Below, one piece after another: positions 23,682-35,850 of a DNA stretch of 62,940 nucleotides (its first letter is position 1; each line of letters begins with the position of its first letter). A program made the translations under genes and the position numbers. The notes below the pieces were generated by a model. It was not told the DNA's origin. It saw nothing but the letters and a program-made list of their open reading frames with translations, and searched no databases. The stretch is from Calcarisporiella thermophila CBS 279.70 (lineage: Eukaryota > Calcarisporiellomycota). Location of the stretch: NCBI RefSeq assembly GCF_041956535.1, contig NW_027192214.1, forward strand, positions 1 through 62,940, in the 5' to 3' direction.

Positions 23682-23956
23682 TTGGAGAGAAAGATTTAAC
23701 TCCTTATTAATTTATTACAATCTCAAATGTACGTATATATATCCAATAAATGATGACGTAGCTACGTAGACAGAGATTAAGAAGATCTGAAAGTAACATA
23801 TGTAACAGCATTGTCACGTTTCGTAGTTTCAGCTTGTCTTGTACATGTGACTATTTGTGACATCATCATTATATGCATATATATATTGGCTTTTGGACAT
23901 TGGAATAAACGAAGCGGAGTTTTCTCTTACTCTCCTATCTCAAACTATCCTTAACA
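23682..23956 (+). repeat. Solo LTR, about 275 bp, with near-perfect 5-bp target duplication
   Basis: Starts TTGGAGAGAAAG and ends CTATCCTTAACA. It is flanked by GGCAT (23677-23681) and GGCGT (23957-23961), a 5-bp target duplication with one mismatch. Its first 127 bases recur without a difference at 37727-37853. Its last third recurs in diverged form at 5740-5854. No internal retrotransposon genes are adjacent. Ends and size suggest a Ty1/copia-type LTR, although the first two bases are TT rather than TG. Confidence 0.72.
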
Positions 23957-25269
23957 GGCGTGTTTGGACATTTGTAAAAAATGGATATTGAGTTTTGCTA
24001 TAAAGCCCTTCGAAAGAGTATCCATTTTAGTAACAGTTAACAAGTCACTTATGATACGATAATGCTTCGCTACTACATTTTAACGCTTTGTTATCACTCA
24101 AATTCTTATTCATAATTATTTTGCGTATATAATCGAACTACTATAGAGCCCTAAATTTTGGCGTAATTTACAAACTTAGATTAATTTTTAGCCTTAGTAC
24201 TATGCTTGCGTTATTGTTGGGCTAGGCGTTTAGATCAGTCATAGATTATACGGTTCTCGGATAACTTGATTCCAAGATAGTATTAACTTAACCTCAAGCA
24301 ATACAATTATAAGTTCAAAGCTATTTCTGACAATTAAATACGCCTCGGAAATAACAATGCTGTTTGCTGCCGCGTTATCACGACGTAATAGTTCAACCTT
24401 AGATGAAAACGACAAATATTGGCTCGGGATTTTCAGAAATTGTCATAAGAGGCCATTGATTCAACAAGTATTTTAAGAATAACATAGAACGCGTAGAACA
24501 ATTGTATGTAATCCCAAAAAACTTCGATCCTTAATATGATTCATTCCTTGTAATTGTAAACATGATCGAAGCTGATTGAATTGTTTTATTTTTCATGTCC
24601 AATGACAAGATCAGCACTTCAATTGCCCTGAAGATGTAAGCTAGAGTAACACATAATGCTAGCTCGAGCATTATATCATAGAGGCATGTTATCTCTGGAT
24701 TTCATGGTTATCGGTACGTGGAATTCCGGGCCTTATATCCTTAATAATTCTGAAATAAACTGCTAAATCCACCTGCTCTAAGATATTCCTAAGTCTGAAA
24801 GATTGTCTATAAACTTAATAGGCCATTCAATCTTGATGAAAGGGCCTTATTGCCCTATCACTATTAATAATTTATCAATGAATCATTTTATTACCCAAAT
24901 TGTGGGACTAATGGAGCTCCTGTCAATGGATGTAAAATGTATGAAATTTTAAGTGCCATTTTCTTACTGAGCAGGTATTCACTCCTGAAATTTGCCCTCA
25001 ATGGATTCAACAAATTTGGCCTAGAAGTCGACCTCAAAGAGCAGTTTCATCTAATAAATACAATGGTTAAAGACTAAGCGAGTTACAGTATGGCAAATCG
25101 ATGTAAGCGCCACAGGTGCCTAATATATTTCGCTGTCACCTGGGTTCATAATATGGAGAGAATTTTACATGATTGCCATACCTTTCAGACTAGGCTTTCC
25201 GTAGATATTTGCACCTGTCTACTCTAGTCCACTCACCACACACCTAGATGGATTGATTTATTAAACAAT
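23957..25269. other. Intergenic, nothing recognised
   Basis: AT-rich spacer after the solo LTR. No coding stretch was recognised. Confidence 0.5.
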
Positions 25270-26166
25270 TCAGCCAATTAAAATTTTCTTAATTCTATCA
25301 ACTCTTCTGCGAAATTCATACTGTAGTATGTAACGTTTATTTGAATCGCCTTTATCTAGTCCTATTGCAAATTCCAGTATAACTGCTTGCTTATGGTAGT
25401 TGCAGGCGTTATCAAATCGATATAGTTGTGTCATGCAGCATTCCTTAATAATAAATGTGAGTATATACTGTGGAGAAGTCTCATCAATTGTAACTTTTTG
25501 GAAAAATCTGGCCTTTGCGAAAACTTCTTCTATGATATTGTGGATAGGATATATCATAGGGCCATTCACGTGTCTAAATAGTATATGAAGAGATGAAATA
25601 GTTGGGATAGAATAATGTAGCCCAGAATATATTTAGCCACTGTAATAGCTCTCACGAAATACAGCACGATCCAGAAGGAGTATACCGCCAAAGCAGTGAT
25701 AAATATATATGTGGATGCGTTATTATGTGAGCATTGAACTAAAGAAGATACCACGATTCGCCCTAATATCTCATCTCGCATAGGACACGGTGAATGCCAA
25801 TTTAAAAGTCTGGAGGGAATGAATGGTGAAATCTCTTAGAGTAGCATTTAATGTAAGAAATAGAGGTGATGATACACCTTCAAAAATAAAATTGACATTG
25901 AGAAGGCGATATAGATCTCCTGTTGAATTTGAAATAAACTGAAATCTCAAGACATAAGTATAGTACTCCTGTCATTGCAATCATTATCTCGAATTGGAGT
26001 TCTGCCATCTAATGAAGCTGAATCTTGATTGAGGAATGAATTCACGGTTTCAGAACTCGTGGATTCAAAATGAGGTTGAGTTGAGATGGATTGTGGTGAA
26101 TGATAATTTGGCCAAAGAGAGTACATCCTTCATTCTTGCCCAAAGGTATTGAGTTTTGTCATACTG
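25270..26166 (-). pseudogene. Cluster of exon-like open stretches, unidentified gene or relic
   Basis: Three minus-strand stretches have protein-like composition. The first (about 26.15-25.95 kb, ATG start) is polar and Ser-rich, with PHFESTSSETVNSFLNQDSA. The second (about 25.84-25.57 kb) has MRDEILGRIVVSSLV followed by two hydrophobic segments that look membrane-spanning. The third (about 25.60-25.27 kb) has MIYPIHNIIEEVFAKARFF. They are in different frames, with stops between, and I could not find a clean splice path. A multi-exon membrane protein gene or its remains would fit. No family recognised. Confidence 0.3.
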
Positions 26167-26698
26167 TTTTCATGTGATGTCATTGTTTTTGTGTTCTAAT
26201 ACCCAACCAATATGAAATACACATTAATGAACAATTCAGATTTTTTGGATTCAAAGTGGTGGCCATTTTAAAGCCAATTGACATCACATAGTTTGGTTAA
26301 ATAGCTTGCAGCAATTTCATTATCACACATTTTAATAGAATTGTCTGCCAAAATCGTAGTTGAACGTAATTAAACAATATCGTCGGATTTTTCCTAAAAT
26401 ATCTCGAATATAATTATAGAATTGTACTTTCAATCACATTCATAGAGCTAAATTCAACCTGAAAAGTCTAATAAACGTTTATTTACTTCGGATAGAATAC
26501 CACTGTATTTTGGGATTGGATCTTAAGCCTTTCATATGTCGCATATAGATAATGTATGTCCAGAAAGTCATTAGGTATATATATCTAGCACAGCAATGTG
26601 ATCGATTTAAGTAGCGAAAGTATCCCTAGTGATTGCTTATAGAAAGTATCGAATAAATTTATTTTCTCGTTCATGTTTAAAACCAATTTTAGAAATAA

Positions 26699-26974
26699 TT
26701 AGCCATAGCAATCAGCTTTACAATTCTTTGGCCACGTACAAGCATTGCAACATGACTTAAAGCATTCATTAAGTGGATGGGTTGACTTCCACTTGTGCAA
26801 CCATTTCACACCGCCATCTGTCACGTAGTGTTTATAGCCACATTTTTTCCCGCATTTATATGTAGGTCCTTCTGCTTCTGCTGACAAACAACTAAATGAG
26901 CAATAGTGATAGTTCCAGCCGGCAAGAGTTAAAGGCAATATAAGCAGTAATAATAAGACAATTTTCAAAATCAT
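26699..26974 (-). CDS. Small secreted Cys-rich protein, four CxxxC units
   Basis: 91 aa from the ATG at 26974. A strongly hydrophobic signal peptide (residues 1-18) is followed by ten Cys. Eight of them form four CxxxC units: 25/29, 41/45, 71/75 and 85/89; C76 and C79 are extra. Two CxxxC...CxxxC pairs are the pattern of helical hairpins (alpha-hairpinin-like folds), which are often antimicrobial or inhibitory. That is inference from spacing only. A TATAAAT box lies about 75 bp upstream. The intergenic space on both sides is long and featureless. Confidence 0.7.
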   Translation of the reverse strand: MILKIVLLLLLILPLTLAGWNYHYCSFSCLSAEAEGPTYKCGKKCGYKHYVTDGGVKWLHKWKSTHPLNECFKSCCNACTWPKNCKADCYG

Positions 26975-27047
26975 AATTACTAACACCTCATATAGCAGGA
27001 ATTAATTCTGGGGTAATTTTTTAATTGAACTCTGCATTAAATACTCA

Positions 27048-27054
27048 ATTTATA
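27048..27054 (-). promoter_or_regulatory. TATA box of the CxxxC-type secreted protein
   Basis: TATAAAT on the minus strand, about 75 bp upstream of the ATG at 26974. Confidence 0.45.
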
Positions 27055-29360
27055 GTGTTTTCGATTTCTACCAGAATTAATTCAACTATCAATTAAGGTT
27101 ATGAGCAGTTTAGTAGAAATGCATTATATCTTACCTGTTCACTGAAGCCATCACACACTTATTCAATTCCGAAATCGGGGAGTACCCGGGAAAACCAGAT
27201 ACTATCATCTTTTATGCATTATTGAAATTAAAAATTTTGAGGTATTTTATTTGGCTCTAGACTGGTTTTAGTTTCGCACAGTTTTGTACGCCTGAGGATT
27301 GGAGCACTCGAATGAAATAGATGGCGGTGAAATTACCCATACTAATAGGAAAATATGCCGAATATGGTTCAGTGGCGTTTAATATTTAAATACTACCTTG
27401 TGATTCACTCTATGATTCATCTCATTTTTTACTTTATTTTAATATCCTTTTAATTATTCACCAATATTTACGACTTTTATTGTAGTATATACGTTATGGT
27501 ATATTCAGTTAAAATAAAGGATGAATCACTTATAGACGAAATAATAAAGATAATGAGTTAGAAGAGTGAATTACGAGTAAAGTATTAAAACTAGTGTACT
27601 ATGTAATAGAAGTTTCAAAAAGTACTCGAGTCACTATATTCTCCTTTATACTTCTATTAATTATAGACATAACTATTGTTAAAAAATGTTCAATGGAATT
27701 AATTAGGTGTAATAGTTTCCATTTTAAAAACTTCATAGTGCCATTCTATCTTTTTCTAGAAATGCTTTACTAGTGAGAGGATGAGTAGAATAAAGCTCAT
27801 AAATTTGGGCGAATTTGAGTGCATATAAGGAGAAAATGAAGATAGTGTAACTAACTTTATTTTCGCTTATCACTTAATATGAATAGTGAAAAGGTGCGGA
27901 AGGAAAGGAGCATTCGCTGCCGCTGTTCTAATTTGTTAAATCTATGATTACGACTTCCGTAGGCTGTTGCCTGGTAGCGATTCATTCCTAATAGGAATCT
28001 TAGTCTTGCTGAGAATACTTCAACTCCCAATTGAAAGCGTAATTGTTACGATTATGCTCACTCTCTAATTCGGTCGTACGTGGAAATGTTTAAGTAGTTG
28101 TGCTTTCAAGCTTTGCTGATAAGAAAGAAGAGCCTAAACACGGCCCACACTAATTTTAGAACACGGACGAAATCCTGACACTAGACAAAAACCTGAAATA
28201 GGTTCTACCATTCTTAACGCTTTATCTAGCGATTTACCATAAGATTGCTAACTGCATCTTCTTTAGAATTTTTTCATTGTGAAAGTTTATATCACATGAT
28301 ACTAGTTTTGAGGATTCACTCGATAGAGTAGGATATAAGGATATATACTAAGGTACAGAATATATAATTAAAGCATAGTAATCAATATTTCTAATTCATA
28401 CTATTTCTTTTCGTAATGTGCGTAACCATGTGGTAAACGTTCAGTTTGCTAAATATTCATCTAGGTTTTAATCGTAATATCTTTTATGTCAGTCAATGCA
28501 TAAGATAGTGAAGAATTGTGTTGGAGTATGAAATACCAATTAAAACCTTCATGAAAATAGAAGCTCAAGTGGTATATGTAATTAAATAAAAGCTTATTGT
28601 TTTCATACGATATTGTTTGAATATTTTACTTACTTATTCTACCATGACTCGATATTTTCTCCTATAAATAAAGAATTTTTTTGTATCTTCGACCGCCACA
28701 ATATAAATATCGATTCCAAGAAATTGTAAATAGGCTCAAAACTATTTTCAATAACAAATCTAACCAAGATGTTATGATTGATGCTTTTGAATTCTGAGCC
28801 ATAATAATATAAACACTGTAATATTTCGAATCGAAATGATATAGATATTACATCAGTTATCCAAACATTATGATGATATAAAGGGGAAAAAAGCTGTCTC
28901 CAGGTTTCTAAATCACACTGGCATATAGCGTGTTATTCTTCACTATATCGATGTGTATTTATAAAAAAGCCTTTAAAGACAAAAGTAGTAAATGCACTCA
29001 GAAAGTCATGTAATCGAGTTTTCGTTTATTTCTTGATCTACATGCATGAACGGCACAGATATTCTTTATTTAGAGGCACTAATTCAAGCAATCACTCTGC
29101 TTAGGTCATTCAACAAAATTAAGCATACTTCAATAGAGTACTAAAAAATTGAGTTCTTATTGAAATTTACATAATGTAAATCGTAGTGACAGATTGAAAG
29201 CATAATTGCTAATTCTATTAAACCCAACGTAGTTTCCAAGCCAAAAGAGGTAAACATCTTGTATTGTATCATTTGATTTTATTACTCTATCGGACGGCTA
29301 TATGACATAATATGAACAAAAATGAAAGTAAAGTGAGAAAGAAAATTCATTTTCACCTGA
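27055..29360. other. Intergenic, nothing recognised
   Basis: About 2.3 kb of very AT-rich DNA with frequent stops in all frames. No gene, repeat or RNA was recognised. Confidence 0.55.
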
Positions 29361-29368
29361 TATAAATA
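29361..29368 (+). promoter_or_regulatory. TATA box of the S1 protease gene
   Basis: TATAAATA, followed by GG, 88 bp upstream of the ATG. The same word precedes the DJ-1-like gene at 34.04 kb. Confidence 0.55.
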
Positions 29369-29448
29369 GGAATTAGTTCTGTGAACTCGATTTAAAGTAG
29401 CAAACTTGGATACTAACATTCTTCATTAACTCGAAGAACCTTGAAAAA

Positions 29449-30628
29449 ATGCAGCTCTTCACAGTAGCAATACTACTTTTAGGCTTGAGCGCGACTAATG
29501 CGGTCCCTTTACAAGAAAAGGATGAACTTGAAGCCCAGATCATCGGTGGTGAGAAGGCCCAACCTGGAGAGCTACCCTTTGCTGTTAAACTCAGCAATGG
29601 CTGTACTGGTTCTATTATCTCTGATAAAGTCGTATTGAGTGCTGCGCACTGCCATGCGACTTCAATGAGCATCTACTATGGCTCTGTAGACTACAGATGT
29701 AGGTGTTGAATTATTAAGAGACAGATGTGGATCGCTAATGTTTTTGCAGCTGGAACTCGCGTAGGAGTACAGAGAGCAGTTGTTCACGAAGGCTATAACA
29801 GAAACAGACTGAAGGTACGACAGCATTGATTTATTCAAATTTACTATTGTCTTATTAACATCATTCAAAGAATGATATTATGCTCTTATTCCTTGAGAGC
29901 CCTATTAGAATAGGTCCAAATGCCAAACCTATTACTATTGCCAAAGGTTTTTATCAGTATAATTTACCTGGAATATTTATAATCGTAGTAACATCAATAA
30001 TATATGCTTCCACTTCATGAATTTTATTTATATTTTTGCAAAAATCGAAACCATGCACTAATCCACTTAACATTGAATAGATCCTGCAGCACCTGGTTCA
30101 AAAGTTTGGGCAGCCGGTTATGGAGTTACCAAGGACCCAGGAGGCAGTCCTTCTCCTGTGCTTATGAAAGTCAGCCAAACTATTGGAGATGATACTATCG
30201 TGAGTAGATTAGGTTGATTGCTTCGAAATAGAACGTTATCTGATGATACTTTAGTGCAAACGAGACTATAATCAATGGGAAGGTCAGAAGGGGTCTCAAA
30301 TCTGCTTGAAACCAGAGGCTAATAGGGGCGTGTGCTATGGCGATTCTGGAGGTGAGCCGTTTAATTCGTACTCTTGACACTGATTCTTAACTATGTATGG
30401 ATACAGGCCCACTTTACTCTGCCAATAATGGCACTTATCAGCTTCTCGGAGCGACCTCGTTTGGAAGCAGGACGCCCTGTGCTAGTAAGCTTATCATTTT
30501 CTATATCTCTCGGACCAAATTAACTGAAGTATATCTAAAACAAATAAACAGGTGGGCAGACTGTTGCCTACTTCACCCGAGTAGGATATTTTATCGACTG
30601 GATCCGAAGCAAAGGTGTGCCAGTTTAA
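29449..30628 (+). CDS. Secreted S1 (chymotrypsin-fold) serine protease
   Basis: Seven exons: 29449-29698, 29750-29814, 29871-29946, 30081-30199, 30255-30351, 30407-30484 and 30552-30628. All phases match, giving 253 aa. A signal peptide ends near Ala18. A short pro-segment precedes IIGGE (from residue 31). The catalytic triad is intact: His67 in LSAAHC, Asp107 in NDIML and Ser201 in CYGDSGGP. The residue six before the Ser, which sets trypsin specificity, is Gly instead of Asp, so cleavage after Lys/Arg is not expected; elastase- or chymotrypsin-like preference is more likely. The pro-segment ends in Gln (EAQ before IIGG), so activation would need a non-tryptic protease. Introns are 51-67 nt except the third (134 nt). 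Likely role: extracellular nutrition or host protein breakdown. Confidence 0.92.
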
Positions 30629-33600
30629 ACAAATTGCTGAACCTGACTTAGTGTTGCTTCTCACCGTTTTTTTTTTTGGAATCATTCTAACGATTGTTTT
30701 ATGTGCTGACCCTGACATGATAAATTCTAATATCTCGAGGACAAAATTACAGAGTTTAGTAAATAGAAAGAAAACATTTGGCCAACAGGAATTTACAATT
30801 AAACAGCCTCCAATAATCAAGTATGAGAAATCGAAACAATTTCTCAAAGGGTGAGGTTTTCATCAGATCAGTGCAAAGGCGACATTAAATGGTTAGGTAA
30901 GCTTAGCCTAATTGAAAATTATTTGTATTTTTAGTGGTATACAGACTTGATCAGCGGTCCCCACTTCACGATGATAGAACCGTTTTTTTGATCAAATTAG
31001 GCGCCTTCGAAAGAGACAATAGAATATTAAAAGACAGCTATCTGAGATTGAAGGAATTTAAAATAATTCTATCTTCGAGTGCACTGCTCCTTGGCACTCC
31101 TGAGAAGATGAATGCGATGGTTAATTGTAGACTATTTATTGCTTATTCCATATATACTATGCTATCGCATATACTTGGCTTGGTGCTATTATAGAATGTA
31201 GGTTTTTTCAATAATCCATTCCTCAGGATGTTCCTATGCGCTTCCTCGAGTCTTAAGCATTGAGGCGTACCCAAATTCTTGTCTCCTATGGCTCGATCGC
31301 TACAGCAGTAAATATCAAAAATGTAAGTATATGTCAATTCACTGAAGTATCTTCTGTACCCGTATTGAAGCTTTTTACAGGGAAGATTGCTTGGGCTCTC
31401 TGCGCATCATAAGTTCAGCCCCTGATGAATGCGATAGCAAAGATGGTTGACAACCATACCGGGCGAGCTATCCCTTGGCAATGATAAAACACTTGAAATA
31501 TCTCGCAGCTTTCCTTAATCATTCCAGAAATTTTTTTATTCAATGAATATCTAACTGGTCAGTTAGAGATTGGGGTCTGGGTATCTGCGAACACTTTCGT
31601 GTTAATTGATATTAATATTTTTTCTAGTTTTCTTTGGTGCCACTATGTTCCCTCTCAAGATTGCCTCGTCAAAATCGAATGACTGGAGTCTATGCGTACT
31701 AAATCGAATATACAATCTTTGCCAGAATCCTTACTAGATTTTGGATAAAATCGCGTAATAGAAGCTTAATGCTGGGAGTTCTACTGAAAGTGTTTCCAAA
31801 TTGGTCCGATGTCCATGAGATCATCCTCCAGATTAATAGGTGGAGCTAATCCAAAGCCGTCAACCTTAAGGAATCTGGTGATGAAAGAGTGAGGATAGAA
31901 TGATTGAACTATCTGCAGTTCTCCGATGGATGAGTGACTTAAATGACCAGTCTGACTTTACTTGCGTGAGTTGGCTTGGCAGAAAATTAAAGATTAACAC
32001 AGCAGAGGTGAGGAAAGATGGGACATTGTTGTATTTGCACCATATTAATCATTTCCTCTGTGTCGATAAGTGACTTCTGCACATCTTCGCTTTCATTTGA
32101 TCATGAAGCAGGATAATCTGGACATCTAATGATAGATCTCGCGATAGCAACTCATTTCTGAGATGAGCCAAGGTGTCAAAAACTATGGCTTGACCTTGAG
32201 AGGATATTTCGTTAGCGAAATGACTAATCGGATTAATATCCTTGATATTCTGATTGGTTCCACTATACTCAGTTGTTGGAAAAGAGGGAACCAAGGAACT
32301 TGCGGCAAATATGGGAGTCACCAATATCAGTATGACCTATTCAAGCTCCTTGCGTGGAACTCGGAATATAGGGGTCGATAGTCATAGACAAGTATTTCCC
32401 ACCCCAAACGTCGACTAAAATATCGGTGGTAGGGTCATTCTACGGTTGCTAGAAGTAAGGACGGTCGACTGCCCCGCTCTATGAATACTTATAGCTCATC
32501 AACCAAGTTCCTTCATCACCTTCTCTGGTACGATGAATGGAAAATCCCAGTTGGAGCTGACATATATAGCCGACGACAAGACCAGAATCTGTGAACGTGT
32601 AAACTATAATCCAGCGTGAACACGGACAGGCTGCATTTGCTATTCCAAAATATGCCGCTTGTTGTCGTGGATAACAGCTCCGGTGATGAAGAATCTGAAC
32701 ACAACCGTGGAAAAGCCTCTGATTTTATGCAGTAAATTGAGGCATTTGCACAGTGTGTATTATTAATACTTAGTCCAACCTCTCGAAACAATTTATATTT
32801 TGAAATTGAGTGCAAAGCGTCTGAGTGCTTCTTCCGAGATTCCTCTTCGACGGAGCTGCAACTACAAGATCGTCTAAATACTCTGCCTCCTTTATCCCTC
32901 TTCTGACACACTGTGTAAATCTGGTATACGACCTTGGTGCCTATTCTGGGAAAAGAAGTTGATCATAAGAGCAGCGGTTTTAACTAACTACATGCGATGG
33001 ATTAATCCTTAAAGGGTTAAGCCAGCTCAAAAAGCGGTCAGGGAATGCACTTAGAAGTGTTATGTCAGTATACTTTATATTTATCATTTACAAGATTTCT
33101 ATAATTTTCTTTAATTTCATCTGCGGTATTCTCAAGTCTGATTTGTCTTTTCCTGTGCGATTCAGATTAAATATCCGTGGTTACTGATATTGAGTGGTAA
33201 AAGTTAACATCAATTATAATATCTTGAAGTTGAGAATGAAATAATACTTTTGTTTTACTACAGGAATATCTCCTCTACCTCAGAATATTTAACATACAAA
33301 CAATGGGAATAGCCCATCCGCTATTACCCACACACTATCCCCGAACACTCTTGAATCTCAACCTATTTCACACTTTTTAATGACTCCATTCCTCAGAGTC
33401 TCTAATCAGTTGAGAGGATCCTTCAGCAACAACGCGTGCATTAAATTGAAATAGACAAAGGATTAGCTAAGGTTTGATCGTAGATATATACTACACTATG
33501 ATTATTTAGTTTTACAGTTAAACAAACTTTTCTCTTCCTTTATCGTACGTTTATTTCATTATATTATTTTTACTTTATTATACCGCCTAAAATCGCCCTA

Positions 33601-34040
33601 TTTGTCCACTCCGAATTGTTAATTTAACGTATTCGGATTTTGACTACTGATTTTGTGCATAGCAATAGCTTATTTCCTCTAACGGCTAAATTACCCGATA
33701 GAATTTGGCTACAGCCTATTATTAGCTATACTAAATTGGAGCTAGTAATTTAAGGACTCGATTATATTATGTAATATCATTTTAACAGAGCATCAAAGTT
33801 TGAAGGAGCCCAAAGATTAGCCGTATCCAATCCTTAGGAATTTTTAATCTTTCTTGGTTACACTTCTTCAAAAATTAAATAATAAAATTAATTCGTGGAT
33901 AAAGAGCAAAAAATGTCACATTATGCTGCATCTAACTAGAGTCCTTGGATGAAGAATTGTTTGGTTAACAAAGGCATGATGGATCCTGTATAACGAAATC
34001 AGTGTCACTCCTACCGGAAAAGTCATTTCATTAGCAAAAA
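30629..34040. other. Intergenic, possible decayed element
   Basis: Over 3 kb with no intact gene. A plus-strand ORF at 31900-32073 (57 codons, containing CVSWLGRKLKIN) looks protein-like but is unidentified. The 31.3-32.9 kb part is less AT-rich than its surroundings, with broken frames on both strands, which suggests an old inserted element or dead gene. The rest is AT-rich spacer. Confidence 0.35.
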
Positions 34041-34048
34041 TATAAATA
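34041..34048 (+). promoter_or_regulatory. TATA box of the secreted DJ-1-like gene
   Basis: TATAAATA, followed by GA, 115 bp upstream of the ATG. Confidence 0.5.
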
Positions 34049-34155
34049 GAAGATTATGAGTGATTGCTATCCTTTTTGATTGTAGTTGCGTTCATATTTA
34101 ATTTTTTTCACGACCTTATCCTTTTTTTTACCCGTTTGAAAACAACTTATCGAGT

Positions 34156-35088
34156 ATGATCGTCTTCTGGTTCAAGCTTTTAACAATTTGTGCTGTTACC
34201 TTCACTATCATGGTGGACTGTAAGCCGCTTCACACCCTTGATACTACGATGATTTTGAAGCGAGAGAATAGTCCACATGAAGTCGATGTTTTAGATGCAG
34301 AAAGTGACTCCTATTACTCAATGAACCATACGAACTATTACAAACGAGCGGTGCCTTTTCTATCTAAGGATCAGAAAGACATTTTCTTAACCAAATGGCT
34401 GGGAATTCCTCATCAACCGAAGCTGAATGTTGGAGTGTTACTCGGCAACAACTTGGATACGTTTGATCTCACCCAGGCTACAAGGATGTTTTCTTTCATT
34501 CCAGGCGCAAATATTCTAACCATTGCGGAATCTAGTAACCCCATAACAACACAAGAAGGAGTAAACATTATCCCTGACCATACATTCAACGATAATCTTG
34601 ATTTAGACCTGTTGGTAATGGTTGCAGGAATTGGCCCCGATCCGGCCATTTCTGCATATTTACGCAGAGTCGGCCCAACAGTAAAAAAATACATTGTCTC
34701 TATTTGTGAAGGTGCTATGGTTCTTGCAGCATCCGGTTTGTTAGATGGGAAGAAGGCAACAGCAACTAAATCTCTCTGGCCAATGACAAGTTTGTTTCCT
34801 CTCGTAAAATGGGTTAAAAAGGCAAGATTCACACATGATGGTAATATAATCACTACTAGTGGAGCAGCAGCAGGTTTGGATGGTGTATTTTATATTATTC
34901 AGCTACTTTATGGCGAAGAGGTAGCTCACAAGCTTGCAACCGTTAATGAATATGAGTGGAATCCAGACCCCAACCATGATCTTTTCACTGATATCGACAA
35001 AGATTTCCCTTTTATTCCAAACCTCTTATTTCCGTCATTTTCGTCCTTCAGCATGAACGTGCCAAGATTTTCTACTAATATCCAGTAG
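34156..35088 (+). CDS. Secreted DJ-1/PfpI (class I glutamine amidotransferase-like) protein
   Basis: Single exon, 310 aa. The hydrophobic N-terminus (about 1-22) is a signal peptide. A pro-like segment follows with two dibasic Kex2-type sites, LKR (36) and YKR (64). The DJ-1/PfpI fold runs from about 89 to 280: LNVGVLLGNNLDTFDL, then DLLVMVAGIGPDP, then the nucleophile elbow SICEGAMVLAASGLLDGKKA with Cys184, then a TSGAAAGLDG segment. Most relatives read C-T-G or C-H-G at the elbow; here it is CEGA. Family members act as chaperones, glyoxalases, amidotransferase-like enzymes or hydratases, so the reaction cannot be predicted. Export is the notable point. No frame damage. Confidence 0.9.
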   Translation: MIVFWFKLLTICAVTFTIMVDCKPLHTLDTTMILKRENSPHEVDVLDAESDSYYSMNHTNYYKRAVPFLSKDQKDIFLTKWLGIPHQPKLNVGVLLGNNLDTFDLTQATRMFSFIPGANILTIAESSNPITTQEGVNIIPDHTFNDNLDLDLLVMVAGIGPDPAISAYLRRVGPTVKKYIVSICEGAMVLAASGLLDGKKATATKSLWPMTSLFPLVKWVKKARFTHDGNIITTSGAAAGLDGVFYIIQLLYGEEVAHKLATVNEYEWNPDPNHDLFTDIDKDFPFIPNLLFPSFSSFSMNVPRFSTNIQ

Positions 35089-35850
35089 TATTGTTTGGTG
35101 ATATATTCAGATTGTTGTTTTTTACTTGTCTCATTTAATAATAAACCTTCACAATATTTCTTGAGACTACTAATTATAAATAATTTTCATTTAAATACTT
35201 CATAACTCATAATTTTTCCACTCATAAACCTATTAGTGCTCTAAACTATATCCTCTAATCTAGCTGCTCGGAAATTGGGATGGTATTTGATTGGTGAGTT
35301 TCTTTATGAAGATTCATTCGGCTCGATTATCCTAAAAGCGTAAGCAAAAAATTGACTGGGAAATTTGTCAGCTGTTCACCCTCGCACGATAAATGAGACT
35401 GTTTTTATTGGATAAATAGGCTGATATTGAATATAAACATTTTTTTTTGAAATCTTAAGAGATTTCTTGGAGATATCTCTCCTTCTCGAGATGCAAAATT
35501 CTGTTTAATATGTATTCCGGTTCGAAAATATCGAGCATCGAGCCTGCGAACAATTCCGCTGCTCTTCAAGTAACCCACCCGGTGAAAACAACTAGATTAC
35601 GTATAGAAGCATGTAGAAAGGATGGAGAACATTCGCGATTTCCTAAACTTTTATAAACTAATTCAAATTTTCACTTAATGTTCTTTATTTATGTTGTTTA
35701 ATCCATCTGCCAACTTTGGAAAATTTATCGAAGTTGAATAATCAGGGAGAATCGCTTAGTATTAACTTCGCAGCATTTTATTTTCTCAAATTTACACTAT
35801 GGAATTGAAATAATAAGTTAACTCGATCAGTATTGCAATAAATTACACAT
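35089..35850. other. Intergenic, nothing recognised
   Basis: AT-rich spacer between the convergent DJ-1-like and lipase genes. Confidence 0.5.

Noticed and set aside
32516-32911. 131-codon minus-strand ORF with several Cys
   Set aside because: No signal peptide, no motif, Ser/Arg-rich shadow-like composition in a region with broken frames on both strands.
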